Assembly (NCBI GenBank): GCA_002292345.1
Contig: DBBT01000091.1
Span: 1 to 42,571 of the forward strand
Source of the DNA: Opitutia bacterium UBA977
Lineage (GTDB): Bacteria > Verrucomicrobiota > Verrucomicrobiia > Opitutales > Coraliomargaritaceae
Direction: 5' to 3'
DNA length: 42,571 nt
Shown: in pieces, positions 1 to 8,990 of the stretch
How the letters are laid out: each line of letters starts with the position of its first letter
Numbering within the stretch: position 1 is the first letter of the stretch
Position numbers and translations under genes: made by a program
The notes under the pieces: generated by a model
Database searches by the model: none
Told to the model about the DNA's origin: nothing
The model's input: only the letters and a program-made list of their open reading frames with translations

Positions 1-43
1 CTCAGCTCTCCTCCCTCAAGTCTCAGCTCTCTTCCCCTCAAGT
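1..43 (+). repeat. Tandem CTCAGC...CCTCAAGT leader element (two units)
   Basis: Two head-to-tail units, 1-21 and 22-43, each start CTCAGCTCTC and end CCTCAAGT. They finish 7 bases before the ATG of the transporter at 51. The same pyrimidine-rich unit sits directly before the start codons at 11634, 27416 and 40450, always in the orientation of the gene. The window begins inside or at the edge of the element, so more units may lie upstream. Function unknown. Confidence 0.7.
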
Positions 44-50
44 TTCCCCA

Positions 51-938
51 ATGCTCTACCTCGCCATCGTCTCTATTATTTGGGCCTTCTCATTTGGTCT
101 GATCGGTAGCGCCTTGGCGGGCGTGGATTCTTACTTCGTCGCGACGCTACGGCTCGGCTGCGCCACCCTACTCTTCCTACCTTGGCTTCGACCTAAAGCA
201 ATCGGCAAGCAAGACAGCCTGCGGCTCATCGTTTACGGCGCGGTTCAATTCGGGCTGATGTATGTCTGCTACATCAAGGCTTTCCATTACATACCCTCGC
301 ACCTCGTCGCACTCTTCACTGTGCTCACGCCGGTCTACGTCGTGCTGATCCACGACGCACGACAACGCCGATTCACGCCGCGCTATCTATTTGCCGCCCT
401 ACTGTCTGTGCTCGGCGCCGCTATCATTAAAGCCAAAGGCACGCCCTCGGGTGATATCTGGATCGGCTTCGGCCTCATGCAACTCGCTGGACTCGCGTTC
501 GCCTATGGCCAAGTCGCCTATCGCGACTGGAAACGGCAGCATCCAGAAATCAACGATCACAACTGCTTCGCCATGCTCACCCTCGGCGGCACGCTCTGCG
601 CTGCGATTTTCAGCATACTTTTTACCGACTGGGGAATGCTGGAAGTCAGCGCCTCGCAATGGCAAGCGCTGCTCTACCTCGGCTGCATCGCCTCCGGCCT
701 CGGCTTCTTCCTTTGGAATAAAGGTGCGGCCCGCAGCAATCCCGGCACCCTCGCCGCATTTAATAACGCGGTCGTCCCGCTTGCCGTGCTCAGCTCTCTG
801 TTTGTCTTCGGCGAGATTGAAAACACCAGCACCGAGACCCTCGTGCGCCTAGCCATTGGCGCAGCACTCATTGCGACTGCCGTAATACTCGGGCAACGAC
901 GTAGGTCTGCCGGAGATGGCGCAGCAAAAGCAGGATGA
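51..938 (+). CDS. EamA/DMT-family transporter
   Basis: A 295-residue integral membrane protein made of about ten hydrophobic helices in two similar halves (roughly residues 1-120 and 135-285), the layout and length of the drug/metabolite transporter superfamily (EamA, RhaT-like). Such proteins export or import small metabolites across the inner membrane; the substrate cannot be read from sequence. The first helix starts at the ATG itself, which supports this start. No Shine-Dalgarno is visible; the leader is the tandem CTCAGC element. The gene ends two bases before the stop codon of a convergent membrane-protein remnant. Family assignment is confident, substrate open. Confidence 0.85.
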   Translation: MLYLAIVSIIWAFSFGLIGSALAGVDSYFVATLRLGCATLLFLPWLRPKAIGKQDSLRLIVYGAVQFGLMYVCYIKAFHYIPSHLVALFTVLTPVYVVLIHDARQRRFTPRYLFAALLSVLGAAIIKAKGTPSGDIWIGFGLMQLAGLAFAYGQVAYRDWKRQHPEINDHNCFAMLTLGGTLCAAIFSILFTDWGMLEVSASQWQALLYLGCIASGLGFFLWNKGAARSNPGTLAAFNNAVVPLAVLSSLFVFGEIENTSTETLVRLAIGAALIATAVILGQRRRSAGDGAAKAG

Positions 939-1243
939 GCTAAGCATCGTCAAAGAAATTCCTAATACCTTTGCCCCGCAGCTCCCGCCAGATAAAGAAC
1001 CCCGCCATCGTGCCACCGAGAAAATGAACCAGTTCAGCACGATCATTCTGAAAAAAAATGCCGCGGATGGGTATGCTGGTAGTCGCGCACAGTCTTGACG
1101 GCCTTACGACTGACTGATGGCTACTTTAATAATGCAGAATCGAGTGTCCGCTCACTCGAACGCTATCTGAGCCCGAAAAGGCTTGAAGCCAGCGAATTGC
1201 AGGGCAAATTACTCCGCTTTTCCAAATTTAGGCAGCTTTTTAT
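939..1243. other. 305-base gap before leuB: remnant plus possible small ORF
   Basis: Besides the minus-strand remnant, the plus strand carries a 50-codon open frame with a possible TTG start at 1095, ending in TGA at 1245-1247 so that it overlaps the leuB ATG as ATGA. Its product is rich in Leu, Glu and Arg, with about ten Leu but no Leu run, so it is not a classical leucine attenuator peptide. No clear terminator or promoter was recognised. The small ORF could be chance. Confidence 0.3.
940..1125 (-). pseudogene. C-terminal remnant of a polytopic membrane protein
   Basis: On the minus strand one frame without a start codon reads from an in-frame TAA near 1125 to a TAG at 940-942. Its last 35 or so residues look like a genuine protein end: a helix containing RAELVHFLGGTMAGFF, then the basic tail IWRELRGKGIRNFFDDA. 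The HFLGG..AG pattern resembles the last helix of small membrane families such as rhomboid or VanZ-like proteins, but is too short to name. The rest of the gene is missing, so I treat this as a decayed fragment left beside the convergent transporter. Confidence 0.4.
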
Positions 1244-2344
1244 ATGAAAACACTCAAATTCGCAGTTCTTCCCGGTGATGGCATCGGTCCTGAAGTCATG
1301 ACAGTCGCTCTCGACGTCCTTAAAGCCACCGGCGATAAATTCGGCTTTGGTCTCGAGTATGAGCATGCTGATATCGGTGGTATCGCCATCGACAACCACG
1401 GCGTGGCCTTTCCAGATTCGACCAAGCAAGTCTGCGAAAACTCCGAAGCGATCCTGTTCGGCTCCGTTGGCGGACCTAAGTGGGAAAGCCTGCCACCCAA
1501 AGAACAACCCGAGCGAGCAGCGCTATTGCCGATTCGTAAGGCATTCTCGCTTTACGCCAATGTGCGCCCAGGCCTGCTTTATCCACAATTGACTGAAGCC
1601 TCGCCACTCAAAGACAACCGCATCCCCAACGGCATCGATATCGTCTGCATCCGCGAGCTCACCGGTGGCATCTATTTTGGTCAGCCAAAGACCACCACCA
1701 CACTTGAAAATGGCGAAGAGCAAGCGATCGACACGATGGTTTACAAGACCAGCGAAATCGAGCGCATTGCCCAAGTCGCCATCGACACCGCTAAAGCACG
1801 TGGCCACCGCGTCTGCTCCGTCGACAAGGCCAACGTGCTCGAAACGTCGGTCCTTTGGCGAAAAGTCGTCACCGCATACTTCGCCAAGAACGCACCGGAG
1901 ATCGAGCTCAGCCACATGTATGTCGACAACGCCGCGATGCAACTCGCACGCGACCCAAACCAATTCGACGTGCTGTTCACTGAAAATATGTTCGGCGATA
2001 TCCTGTCGGACGAGATGGGTGTTATCTGTGGCTCCCTCGGCATGCTGGCATCTGCCAGCCTCGGCGCGGAAAAGAACAAGCTCGGCTTCCCATTTGGACT
2101 GTATGAACCCTCTGGCGGTACTGCCCCAGACATCGCAGGACAAGGCATCGCCAACCCCTGCGCACAAATCCTTTCGGGAGCGATGATGCTCCGTTACAGC
2201 TTTGGCGAGTTCGAAGCCGCAGCTGCAATCGAAGCCGCAGTTGAGAAAGCCGTGACCAGCGGTACCCGCACCGGCGACATCGCCTTCGGCCTCGACTCGG
2301 TAGGCACCAAAGAAATGGCCGCCGCCGTGCTCGCCAACCTGTAA
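1244..2344 (+). CDS. leuB: 3-isopropylmalate dehydrogenase
   Basis: A 366-residue protein matching LeuB throughout. It oxidises and decarboxylates (2R,3S)-3-isopropylmalate to 2-oxoisocaproate with NAD in leucine synthesis, in the cytoplasm. The N-terminal GDGIGPEV motif, the RE.TGG.YFG segment near residue 140, the YVDNAAMQL stretch and the late EPSGGTAPDIAGQ nucleotide-binding segment are all present and in order. Length is typical. The start fits the family's usual MK...IAVLPGDGIGPEV opening. No leuA, leuC or leuD is nearby, so leucine genes are not clustered here. No strong Shine-Dalgarno is visible. A small open frame overlaps its start by four bases. Confidence 0.96.
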   Translation: MKTLKFAVLPGDGIGPEVMTVALDVLKATGDKFGFGLEYEHADIGGIAIDNHGVAFPDSTKQVCENSEAILFGSVGGPKWESLPPKEQPERAALLPIRKAFSLYANVRPGLLYPQLTEASPLKDNRIPNGIDIVCIRELTGGIYFGQPKTTTTLENGEEQAIDTMVYKTSEIERIAQVAIDTAKARGHRVCSVDKANVLETSVLWRKVVTAYFAKNAPEIELSHMYVDNAAMQLARDPNQFDVLFTENMFGDILSDEMGVICGSLGMLASASLGAEKNKLGFPFGLYEPSGGTAPDIAGQGIANPCAQILSGAMMLRYSFGEFEAAAAIEAAVEKAVTSGTRTGDIAFGLDSVGTKEMAAAVLANL

Positions 2345-2365
2345 TACGACAACGGCTTCGTTTTA

Positions 2366-2814
2366 GGAACCACGAATGGACACGAATCAACACGAATTCA
2401 CAGGACCTTTTGCCAAAGAGGTTTATGACATCGTAGGGTGCGCCTTCGAGATTCTCAATGAATTGGGTAATGGTTTACTCGAAAAGCCATATGAGAACTC
2501 AATGGTCGTGGAATTCCAGCTGCGGAAAATCCCAGTTGCGCAACAAACGCGATTTCCGGTTCTCTATAAAACCATCCCGGTCGGGGAATATATCCCGACC
2601 TAATTGCGTTCAATTCAATTATAGTAGACACCAAAGTCATCGACCACATCACCAACATCGAGCGAGCACAGATGCTCAACTATTTGAAAATCACCGAACA
2701 CAAAGTGGGCCTCATCATCAACTTTAAACGGCCAAAGTTGGAATGGGAACGCATCGTTTTATAACTCCCGTTCATTATCTATATTCGTGTTAATTCGTGT
2801 CCATTCGTGGTTCC
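2366..2814. mobile_element. Inverted-repeat-bounded GxxExxY cassette
   Basis: A 449-base block between leuB and alaS starts with a 32-base arm (2366-2397, beginning GGAACCACGAATGGACACGA) and ends with its reverse complement (2783-2814); only one position differs. The arms consist of ACGAAT words repeated at 8- to 9-base spacing. The start codon of the enclosed GxxExxY gene lies inside the left arm, so the repeat itself encodes the residues MDTNQHE. No transposase or obvious target duplication is seen. I infer a small non-autonomous mobile cassette; the repeat is observed, the mobility is not. Confidence 0.5.
2376..2764 (+). pseudogene. GxxExxY family protein, single-base frameshift
   Basis: The first frame (2376-2603) encodes 75 residues with the family signature GNGLLEKPY (GxxExxY) and then hits TAA. 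Shifting frame near 2592-2596, where a CCC appears to have lost one C, restores the expected family C-terminus: DLIAFNSIIVDTK, then IERAQMLNYLKITEHKVGL, and an ending close to LEWERIVL with TAA at 2762-2764. Joined, the product is about 128 residues, the usual size for this family (function not established; the fold has been compared with PD-(D/E)XK nucleases). Either a real frameshift or a sequencing error explains the break. The gene sits between the inverted repeats. Confidence 0.75.
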
Positions 2815-2847
2815 AAATAACTCAGCCTCGCAGCTCTTCCTTTTATC

Positions 2848-5655
2848 ATGACCTCCTCCGAAATCCGCCAATCCTTTCTCGACTTCTTTGCTTCGAAGCA
2901 GCACACGCCAGTGCCATCGGCTTCGTTGATGCCACAGTCGCCTGGCTTACTGTTTACCAATGCGGGGATGAACCAATTCGTGCCCTACTTCCTCGGCACC
3001 GAGAAGGCTCCTTATTCGCCGGCACGTGCGACAGACACGCAGAAGTGCATCCGTGCAGGCGGTAAACATAACGACCTGGAGGATGTCGGCTATGACACCT
3101 ATCACCACACCTTCTTCGAAATGCTTGGTAATTGGTCGTTCGGTGATTACTTCAAAAAAGAAGCTATTGAATGGGGCTGGGAACTAATCGTCGATGTCTG
3201 GGGTGTGCCAGCCGAACGACTCTATGCCACGGTGTATATGCCCTCGGAAGGTGATCCCTCTTCGTTTGACCAACAAGCCTACGATTTATGGGCTGCTTTG
3301 TTTGAGAACAAAGGCCTCGATCCGAAGAAGCACATCATCAACGGCAACGTGAAGGATAACTTCTGGATGATGGGAGAGACCGGCCCCTGTGGCCCATGCT
3401 CCGAACTGCACGTCGATCTCACTCCCAACGGCGACAGCGCAGGCAAGCTGGTCAACATGGACTCCGATCTCTGCATCGAGATCTGGAACCTCGTCTTCAT
3501 TCAATACAATGCAGAGGCCGACGGTAGCTTCCGCGACTTACCCGCCAAGCACGTCGACACTGGCATGGGCTTTGAACGCGCCTGCTCACTCATCCAAAAC
3601 ACCAAGGGCTTCACCGACTTTTCGCAGAAGCCCACCAACTACGCGACCGACGTCTTCCAGCCGATCTTTCGTACACTCGAAGCACTCAGCGGTAAGACCT
3701 ACGCCGACATCTATCCCGGTGAAGGTATCGAAAAGTCCGATACACTCGAGCAAGCCATCGCCTTCCGTGTCATCGCCGACCATATCCGCACACTCAGTTT
3801 CTCCATAGCCGACGGCATTCTGCCGGGCAACACTGGGCGTAATTACGTACTTCGCCGCATTCTGCGCCGCGCAGTCAAATACGGTCGCGCACTAGGCTTC
3901 GATGGCAGCGAGCCTTTCCTGCCGAAACTCGTTGATACGCTGATTGCAGAGTTCGGTTCGGTCTTCCCTGAACTCGGCACCCGCGCCGAAGCGATTAAAG
4001 ACACACTCGCCACTGAAGAAAACAGTTTTAATAAGACACTGGATCGCGGCCTACAATTGTTTGAAAGCGACGCGGGCAAATCGAATATCTTCCCGACGGA
4101 AGATGCCTTCAAACTTTACGATACCTACGGTTTCCCGCTCGACCTGACTGCACTGCTCTGCCGTGAGCGCGGCATCACACTCGATGAAGCAGCCGTCGAA
4201 GCTCGCATGGAACAAGCACGCGAATTGTCGCGCGCATCGCAAAAGAAAACCATCGTTCGTGCGCTTGACCTAAGCTCCGAAGCGACCACCGAATTCCTCG
4301 GTTTCGATGCCGACTCTTGCGAAGCAAAGATCCTCGAAATCCACCAACAAGACGGGCAAATCCTCATCATTACAGACAAGACTGTGCTCTTCACCGAAAT
4401 GGGTGGCCAAGAAGGCGATATCGGCACAGCGACGATTGACGGTGTTACCTATCCTATAGTGGGTGTTCAGAAAATTGGCCATGCAACGGCACACATTCTT
4501 GAGGACGTTCAACACTCCACTTTTAGCGCTCAACAATCCATTACGATTGAACTCGATCGAACGCGTCGCCTGCCGATCGAATCGCACCACACCGCCACAC
4601 ACCTACTGCACTGGGCGCTACACGATGTCGTCTCGACCGACGCTTCTCAACAAGGCTCTAGCGTCTCGCCAGACCGCCTTCGCTTCGACTTTAATTCCAA
4701 GGCACTCACGCCAGCTCAAATCACTGAGATGGAAGACCAAGTAAATGCTTGTATCCAAAAAGCGGAGACAGTTTCTTGGATCGAGGTACCACACGTCGAA
4801 GTCAAAAAACGTGCAGACATCATGCAATTCTTCGGTGATAAGTATGGTGAGCTCGTGCGCGTCGTTCAAATCGGCGGCGAGTCGAAAGCGCTCAACGGCT
4901 ACTCGATGGAACTGTGCGGCGGCACCCACGTGCGCAACACATCCGAAATTGGTTTCTTCAAGATCAAATCCGAAGGTGCCATCGCTTCTGGCGTCCGCCG
5001 TATCGAAGCCCTTTGCGGCCCAGCAGCGTGGAATTGGCTCAACGAAATCGCCGAAAAAGGCACGGCTGAAGAAAAGGTACTGCGGGCCAAGTTGAATCAG
5101 TCGAATCATTCGCTGCGTGAGGCACAACAGAGCCCGGTTGAGCATGCGGAATTTCCACATATCATGGGGGCGCTGCTCGCTGGAGGCAAAGATTCTCACC
5201 AGATCAATGCCACTGTCAAAAGTTACCAAGAGCATCTGGCTACTCTCAGAGAGGCATGTGTTGATGCGGACAAGAAGGTCAAAAAGATACAAGCTGCCGG
5301 TGCCGCCAAGATGGCCAACGTCATGCTCGAAAAGCAGGATTTAACCGCTAATCTAGTGATCCACGCCGAAGGCCCTGCTGCGCTACTGCAAGAATTGATG
5401 AATGGTCTCAAGCAACAGCAATTCACTCGAGCAGCCTTCTTCATTATCGACGATGGTGCGACGCTTCATCTCGGCGCACTATGCGGCGACGACGTACAGG
5501 CAGCTGGACTCATGGCAGGCAAGCTGATCCAAACCCTCGCCCCGATTGTCGGTGGCAAAGGCGGAGGCAAGCCAGACATGGCACGTGGTGCAGCTCCAGA
5601 TCGTGCGAAAGCCAACGAGCTCGAAGCCGAAGCCAAGAAGGCACTGAGTGTGTAA
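2848..5655 (+). CDS. alaS: Alanine-tRNA ligase
   Basis: A 935-residue class II aminoacyl-tRNA synthetase that charges tRNA-Ala in the cytoplasm and hydrolyses mischarged Ser- and Gly-tRNA-Ala. The opening T..EIR..FL.FF..K.H and the motif-2 region ending GGKHNDLEDVGYD.YHHTFFEMLGN are typical. The editing domain carries HHTATH at about 580-585 and CGGTH at about 690-694, which together give the zinc site. A C-terminal DHHA1-like domain ends with the glycine-rich GGKGGGKPDMARG. It is about 60 residues longer than the E. coli enzyme, mainly through insertions. No Shine-Dalgarno; the leader contains CTCAGC and CTCTTCC words loosely like the repeated leader element. Confidence 0.97.
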   Translation: MTSSEIRQSFLDFFASKQHTPVPSASLMPQSPGLLFTNAGMNQFVPYFLGTEKAPYSPARATDTQKCIRAGGKHNDLEDVGYDTYHHTFFEMLGNWSFGDYFKKEAIEWGWELIVDVWGVPAERLYATVYMPSEGDPSSFDQQAYDLWAALFENKGLDPKKHIINGNVKDNFWMMGETGPCGPCSELHVDLTPNGDSAGKLVNMDSDLCIEIWNLVFIQYNAEADGSFRDLPAKHVDTGMGFERACSLIQNTKGFTDFSQKPTNYATDVFQPIFRTLEALSGKTYADIYPGEGIEKSDTLEQAIAFRVIADHIRTLSFSIADGILPGNTGRNYVLRRILRRAVKYGRALGFDGSEPFLPKLVDTLIAEFGSVFPELGTRAEAIKDTLATEENSFNKTLDRGLQLFESDAGKSNIFPTEDAFKLYDTYGFPLDLTALLCRERGITLDEAAVEARMEQARELSRASQKKTIVRALDLSSEATTEFLGFDADSCEAKILEIHQQDGQILIITDKTVLFTEMGGQEGDIGTATIDGVTYPIVGVQKIGHATAHILEDVQHSTFSAQQSITIELDRTRRLPIESHHTATHLLHWALHDVVSTDASQQGSSVSPDRLRFDFNSKALTPAQITEMEDQVNACIQKAETVSWIEVPHVEVKKRADIMQFFGDKYGELVRVVQIGGESKALNGYSMELCGGTHVRNTSEIGFFKIKSEGAIASGVRRIEALCGPAAWNWLNEIAEKGTAEEKVLRAKLNQSNHSLREAQQSPVEHAEFPHIMGALLAGGKDSHQINATVKSYQEHLATLREACVDADKKVKKIQAAGAAKMANVMLEKQDLTANLVIHAEGPAALLQELMNGLKQQQFTRAAFFIIDDGATLHLGALCGDDVQAAGLMAGKLIQTLAPIVGGKGGGKPDMARGAAPDRAKANELEAEAKKALSV

Positions 5656-5711
5656 CTCGCAGCGTATCAGAAACACTGTAAGCGGTGTTAAGTCTCACTC
5701 CTACAAACGGA

Positions 5712-6278
5712 TTAACGCTCCATGGACTGATAATAAAACAATCCTGCCAGCGCCAGCGCGTGGCCGATCTTACATTCCTTAGCCCACTTAAAGACTTCCG
5801 CTTCCGCAACCACGCGAATCTCCATCTCCTCGTGCTCATCCCATTCGGTGCCATCCGCATGCAATTCTACATTATCCGCAAAGACGACATGGCAATGGTT
5901 ATTTAGAATCGCAGGGTTCGGACGACAGTGCCCAATCAAACGCCCGCTCTGAGCGACATAGCCGGTCTCTTCGCGCAACTCGCGCAATCCTGCGACCACC
6001 GGATCTTCACCGGCGTCAATAATACCCCCTGGAAACTCCCACGAGAGCGCATCAATGCCCCAACGAAATTGGCGCACCAGTATCAATTTCCCAGTACTGG
6101 TTCGGGCGATGACGATGACCCAGTCGAGTGAATCTATATAATAAAACTCACCTTCCGTGCCTTTGTTTGGATGACGATAGCGACGTGCGCGTAGATCCCA
6201 TACGCGACAAGCGTTGAGGAGTTTATCGTCTAATAAGTCCCAGTTTTGTGGAGCACCAGTCTCGTCCGGGTCGGACAT
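5712..6278 (-). CDS. NUDIX hydrolase, ADP-ribose pyrophosphatase-like
   Basis: A 188-residue protein with a complete Nudix box at residues 85-107 (G-x5-E-x7-REL-x-EETGY), the Mg-binding catalytic helix of hydrolases that cleave nucleoside diphosphates linked to another moiety. The upstream VRQFRWG and the SWEFPGG lead-in are typical of the ADP-ribose/NDP-sugar pyrophosphatase branch, so ADP-ribose is the likeliest substrate (inference). Its start codon shares one base with the stop codon of the LysM gene upstream (TAATG on the minus strand), so the two are probably translated from one message. It is convergent with alaS. Confidence 0.88.
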   Translation of the reverse strand: MSDPDETGAPQNWDLLDDKLLNACRVWDLRARRYRHPNKGTEGEFYYIDSLDWVIVIARTSTGKLILVRQFRWGIDALSWEFPGGIIDAGEDPVVAGLRELREETGYVAQSGRLIGHCRPNPAILNNHCHVVFADNVELHADGTEWDEHEEMEIRVVAEAEVFKWAKECKIGHALALAGLFYYQSMER

Positions 6279-6880
6279 TACTTTGCAGGGATTTGAATCG
6301 TTTGGCCAATTGCCAAACGGCGTGGGTCTGCATCTGGATTCGCATCGAGAATCGCTTGTACGGCGACGCCAAACTTGCCCGCAATCTTCCCAAAATTATC
6401 TCCGGATACGATTACATAAGTGCTAGCAGCTCCAGGAGCAGCTATGGCGGCGGGAGATCCGGTATCGTTCGATGCAGCACTCGCTTCCTGGGACGCTGGC
6501 ACTGCGCGAAAACCCACGGCGGCAAATTCATTCAGCATCTCTGCGGTCTTTACGATTTGCGCACGATTGGTATTAAGTTCACCAGCCAGCTTTTTAACCG
6601 CTTGTTCACCTTGCGAGCTATAAATTCGCAGACGGTTCACAGTCTTAGACTGCTCGGAAATTTGGGCAGCAAGCTCCGCGACCTGAGTCTGAAACCCATT
6701 GATCACCTTTTCGATCTTGGCCGAGCTGGTTGCGCCCGCGGAAACCGACTCATCGATCGGGTTCAGCCGTTGATTTGCGGTCAGCCCGAAATATAGGCCA
6801 GCACCACCGAGAACGATCCCCAGCACTGCGAGTGCGACGGGAACCATATTACTAGGGGATTGATTAGCGTCATCTTCCAT
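6278..6880 (-). CDS. Membrane-anchored coiled-coil protein with C-terminal LysM domain
   Basis: A 200-residue protein: a short cytoplasmic start, one membrane helix at about residues 13-33 ([18 protein letters not shown]), a predicted coiled coil at about 50-120 rich in Q, E and K, an Ala/Ser linker, and a LysM domain at about 153-198 ([19 protein letters not shown] ... [10 protein letters not shown]). LysM binds the glycan of peptidoglycan, so the protein probably tethers the inner membrane to the cell wall. First gene of a two-gene unit with the NUDIX gene. It is divergent from, and slightly apart from, the TVP38-type gene. Confidence 0.8.
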   Translation of the reverse strand: MEDDANQSPSNMVPVALAVLGIVLGGAGLYFGLTANQRLNPIDESVSAGATSSAKIEKVINGFQTQVAELAAQISEQSKTVNRLRIYSSQGEQAVKKLAGELNTNRAQIVKTAEMLNEFAAVGFRAVPASQEASAASNDTGSPAAIAAPGAASTYVIVSGDNFGKIAGKFGVAVQAILDANPDADPRRLAIGQTIQIPAK

Positions 6881-6970
6881 AAACTGAGCACGTTAAGACA
6901 TTTACTGAACTGTGCAAGCAAGGGATACGCGATGTTGCCACTGAGGCAAAATGTTCCCAACTTAGGGATA

Positions 6971-7654
6971 ATGCCGAACCAACCAGAGCCTTCAAAGCGA
7001 CTCACACGCCTGCTACTATTACTGCTAGTCCCAGCACTGATTAGTGCCGCTGCGGTTTACTATATCTGGAACGCACATCCCGATCTCGAATACTGGAAAA
7101 CGCTCGTCTCCAGCGGATATACTTATCTGGCAGCGCACCCGATCTTATTAGTGGTAGTATTAGCAACGCTGCCGGGTATCGGATGTCCCTTGAGCCCCCT
7201 CTTGATCATCTTTGGAATTGTCATAGGACCACGCTTTGGGCTACCCGCGACTTGCGCGTTGGGCATTGCCGCGACCAGTTTCTGTTCGATTTGGACTTAT
7301 GCCTTAGCCTCCGGTCCTCTGCGGGTCTTTTTGAAGACACATCTATTGAAAAAATGGGACATACCCGAGTTCTCGGATAGCAACGCACTACGGCTCGGTA
7401 TTATTATTCGAATCACCCCAGGCATCCCTTATCCCGTACAAAACGTCGCGCTCGGCGTAATGGGGATGCGCTTTAAGACCTACCTACTCGCATCTCTACC
7501 AGCACAGAGCCTCTACACTATCGGATTCATTATCACCGGAGGCGCACTTTTCGAAGGCCGAGCCGGACTGGCGATTACTGGTGTTTTGCTCCTCATCGTC
7601 ATTATCCTCGTCACGCGGATGTTGAACAATCGAAGTATCAGCCATGTTGGATAA
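6971..7654 (+). CDS. TVP38/TMEM64 family (VTT domain) membrane protein
   Basis: A 227-residue polytopic membrane protein. I chose the ATG at 6971, preceded by AGGGATA, rather than an upstream start at 6860, because the family's usual basic N-terminus (KRLTRLLLLLL) follows at once and the longer form would run into the divergent LysM gene. The central block PGIGCPLSPLLIIFGIVIG, then RFGLP.TCALGIAAT, and the later GMRFKTYLLASLPAQ match the VTT (SNARE-associated, DedA-like) domain found in lipid-handling proteins. The exact role is unknown; lipid scrambling or transport is inferred from the family. It overlaps the xseA start by 11 bases, so the two are likely co-translated. Confidence 0.85.
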   Translation: MPNQPEPSKRLTRLLLLLLVPALISAAAVYYIWNAHPDLEYWKTLVSSGYTYLAAHPILLVVVLATLPGIGCPLSPLLIIFGIVIGPRFGLPATCALGIAATSFCSIWTYALASGPLRVFLKTHLLKKWDIPEFSDSNALRLGIIIRITPGIPYPVQNVALGVMGMRFKTYLLASLPAQSLYTIGFIITGGALFEGRAGLAITGVLLLIVIILVTRMLNNRSISHVG

Positions 7655-8990
7655 TCTTATTAGCCCTGCCTCTGAACAGGTGTTAAAAGTCACCGAACTA
7701 ACGAGCCAGATCAAGGCACAGCTAGAGGGGCGCTTCACTCAGATTTGGGTGCAAGGCGAAGTATCCAACCTCAGAAGGCAAAGTTCGGGGCATGTCTATT
7801 TCTCACTCAAAGACGCTGGCAGTCAGCTTCCCTGCGTGCTCTTTGCCCGCGATGCCGCACAACAAGGATTTCAACTGGAAGACGGCATGGAAGTGTTACT
7901 GTTCGGCAGCCTGTCGGTCTATGCACCGCATGGCCGCTACCAGTTGATCGCCAAGGTGACCGTGCAAAGTGGTCAAGGGCGTTTGCAAATGGAGTTTGAA
8001 CGGCTGAAGCAAAAACTCGCCGCTGAAGGCTTGTTTGAAAAAGCGCGTAAGCACTCGCTGCCTGCGCTGCCAATGCGCATCGCCGTGGTAACGTCTCCGA
8101 CAGGTGCTGCACTGCAAGACTTTGTGCGCATTCTACGTCGGCGTAATTACAAGGGCGAAGTCGTGATTTTCCCAGCACGCGTACAAGGTAAAGGAGCCGA
8201 AAAAGAAGTCGCCGCGATGCTCGAATATGCCGGAGCGAGTCAGGATTTTGACATCGTCGTCATCACTCGTGGCGGTGGCAGTATCGAAGACCTCTGGGCC
8301 TTTAACGAAGAAGTGCTGGCACGCGCGGTTGCGGCCTGCCCACTGCCGGTAATTTCAGCAGTGGGCCACGAAATTGACACCGTCCTGACTGACTACGCTG
8401 CCGACCAGCGTGCCGAAACGCCTTCAGCAGCAGCCGAGCTAATCTCATCACTGATGATCGAAGCCGAGCAACGCCTAGAGCAAGCTGAGAGCAACTTGCT
8501 GTATTGGACCGAGACCGGCATCGCCGAGCGTCGCCTAAATCTCAGCGCACTTCATTCGAAAATGCATATTATCGCGCCCGAACGTCAGGTCGAAATGCTC
8601 GGTATGAAGCTTGACGATCTCGAGAATCATCTCAGTCAAACGCTGCAAACTCGCCTGCATCGCGAACGCACAAAGCTCGCCCAACATTCACAAAGCCTCG
8701 CCGAGCATCACCCCCGCATCAAGATCAGTCTAGCACACCAAGCACTCGGAAATTTCCAGCAGCGCTTTAATCGCGCGACACAAGTCGACACACTCAAAAA
8801 AAATGAGCATCTCTTAAATCTACACAAACGACTGAACAACAGTAGCTTAAAAGCTACATTGCGACGCGGCTTCGCCGTGCTAAAAAGTACCGATGGCGCG
8901 ATTATCAGTAGCGCCCAGATCGGCCAAAACGAAGATCAACTCACCGCTCAATTGAATGACGGTGCAATCACACTAAAAGTACTAAAATAA
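7644..8990 (+). CDS. xseA: Exodeoxyribonuclease VII large subunit
   Basis: A 448-residue cytoplasmic nuclease subunit that degrades single-stranded DNA in both directions. The N-terminal OB-fold (WVQGEVSNLRRQSSGHVYFS, about residues 33-52), the catalytic domain with VVTSPTGAALQDFVRIL, VVITRGGGSIEDLWAFN and SAVGHEIDTVLTDYAADQR, and the long coiled-coil C-terminal region are all present, ending with the usual ATLRRGFAVL segment. Length is typical. Exo VII normally needs the small subunit XseB, often encoded just downstream. The following 233 bases carry no such gene, so xseB must be elsewhere. The start overlaps the end of the VTT-domain gene. Confidence 0.95.
   Translation: MLDNLISPASEQVLKVTELTSQIKAQLEGRFTQIWVQGEVSNLRRQSSGHVYFSLKDAGSQLPCVLFARDAAQQGFQLEDGMEVLLFGSLSVYAPHGRYQLIAKVTVQSGQGRLQMEFERLKQKLAAEGLFEKARKHSLPALPMRIAVVTSPTGAALQDFVRILRRRNYKGEVVIFPARVQGKGAEKEVAAMLEYAGASQDFDIVVITRGGGSIEDLWAFNEEVLARAVAACPLPVISAVGHEIDTVLTDYAADQRAETPSAAAELISSLMIEAEQRLEQAESNLLYWTETGIAERRLNLSALHSKMHIIAPERQVEMLGMKLDDLENHLSQTLQTRLHRERTKLAQHSQSLAEHHPRIKISLAHQALGNFQQRFNRATQVDTLKKNEHLLNLHKRLNNSSLKATLRRGFAVLKSTDGAIISSAQIGQNEDQLTAQLNDGAITLKVLK

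Noticed and set aside
1523..2167. Long minus-strand open frame across leuB
   Set aside because: It is antisense to a clear leuB and its composition is that of an out-of-frame reading.
4618..5292. 224-residue minus-strand frame within alaS
   Set aside because: Antisense reading of a strongly conserved alaS region; no domain is recognisable.
5656..5711. Small inverted repeat AACAC...GTGTT between alaS and the NUDIX gene
   Set aside because: A 5-base stem without a T run is too weak for a terminator.
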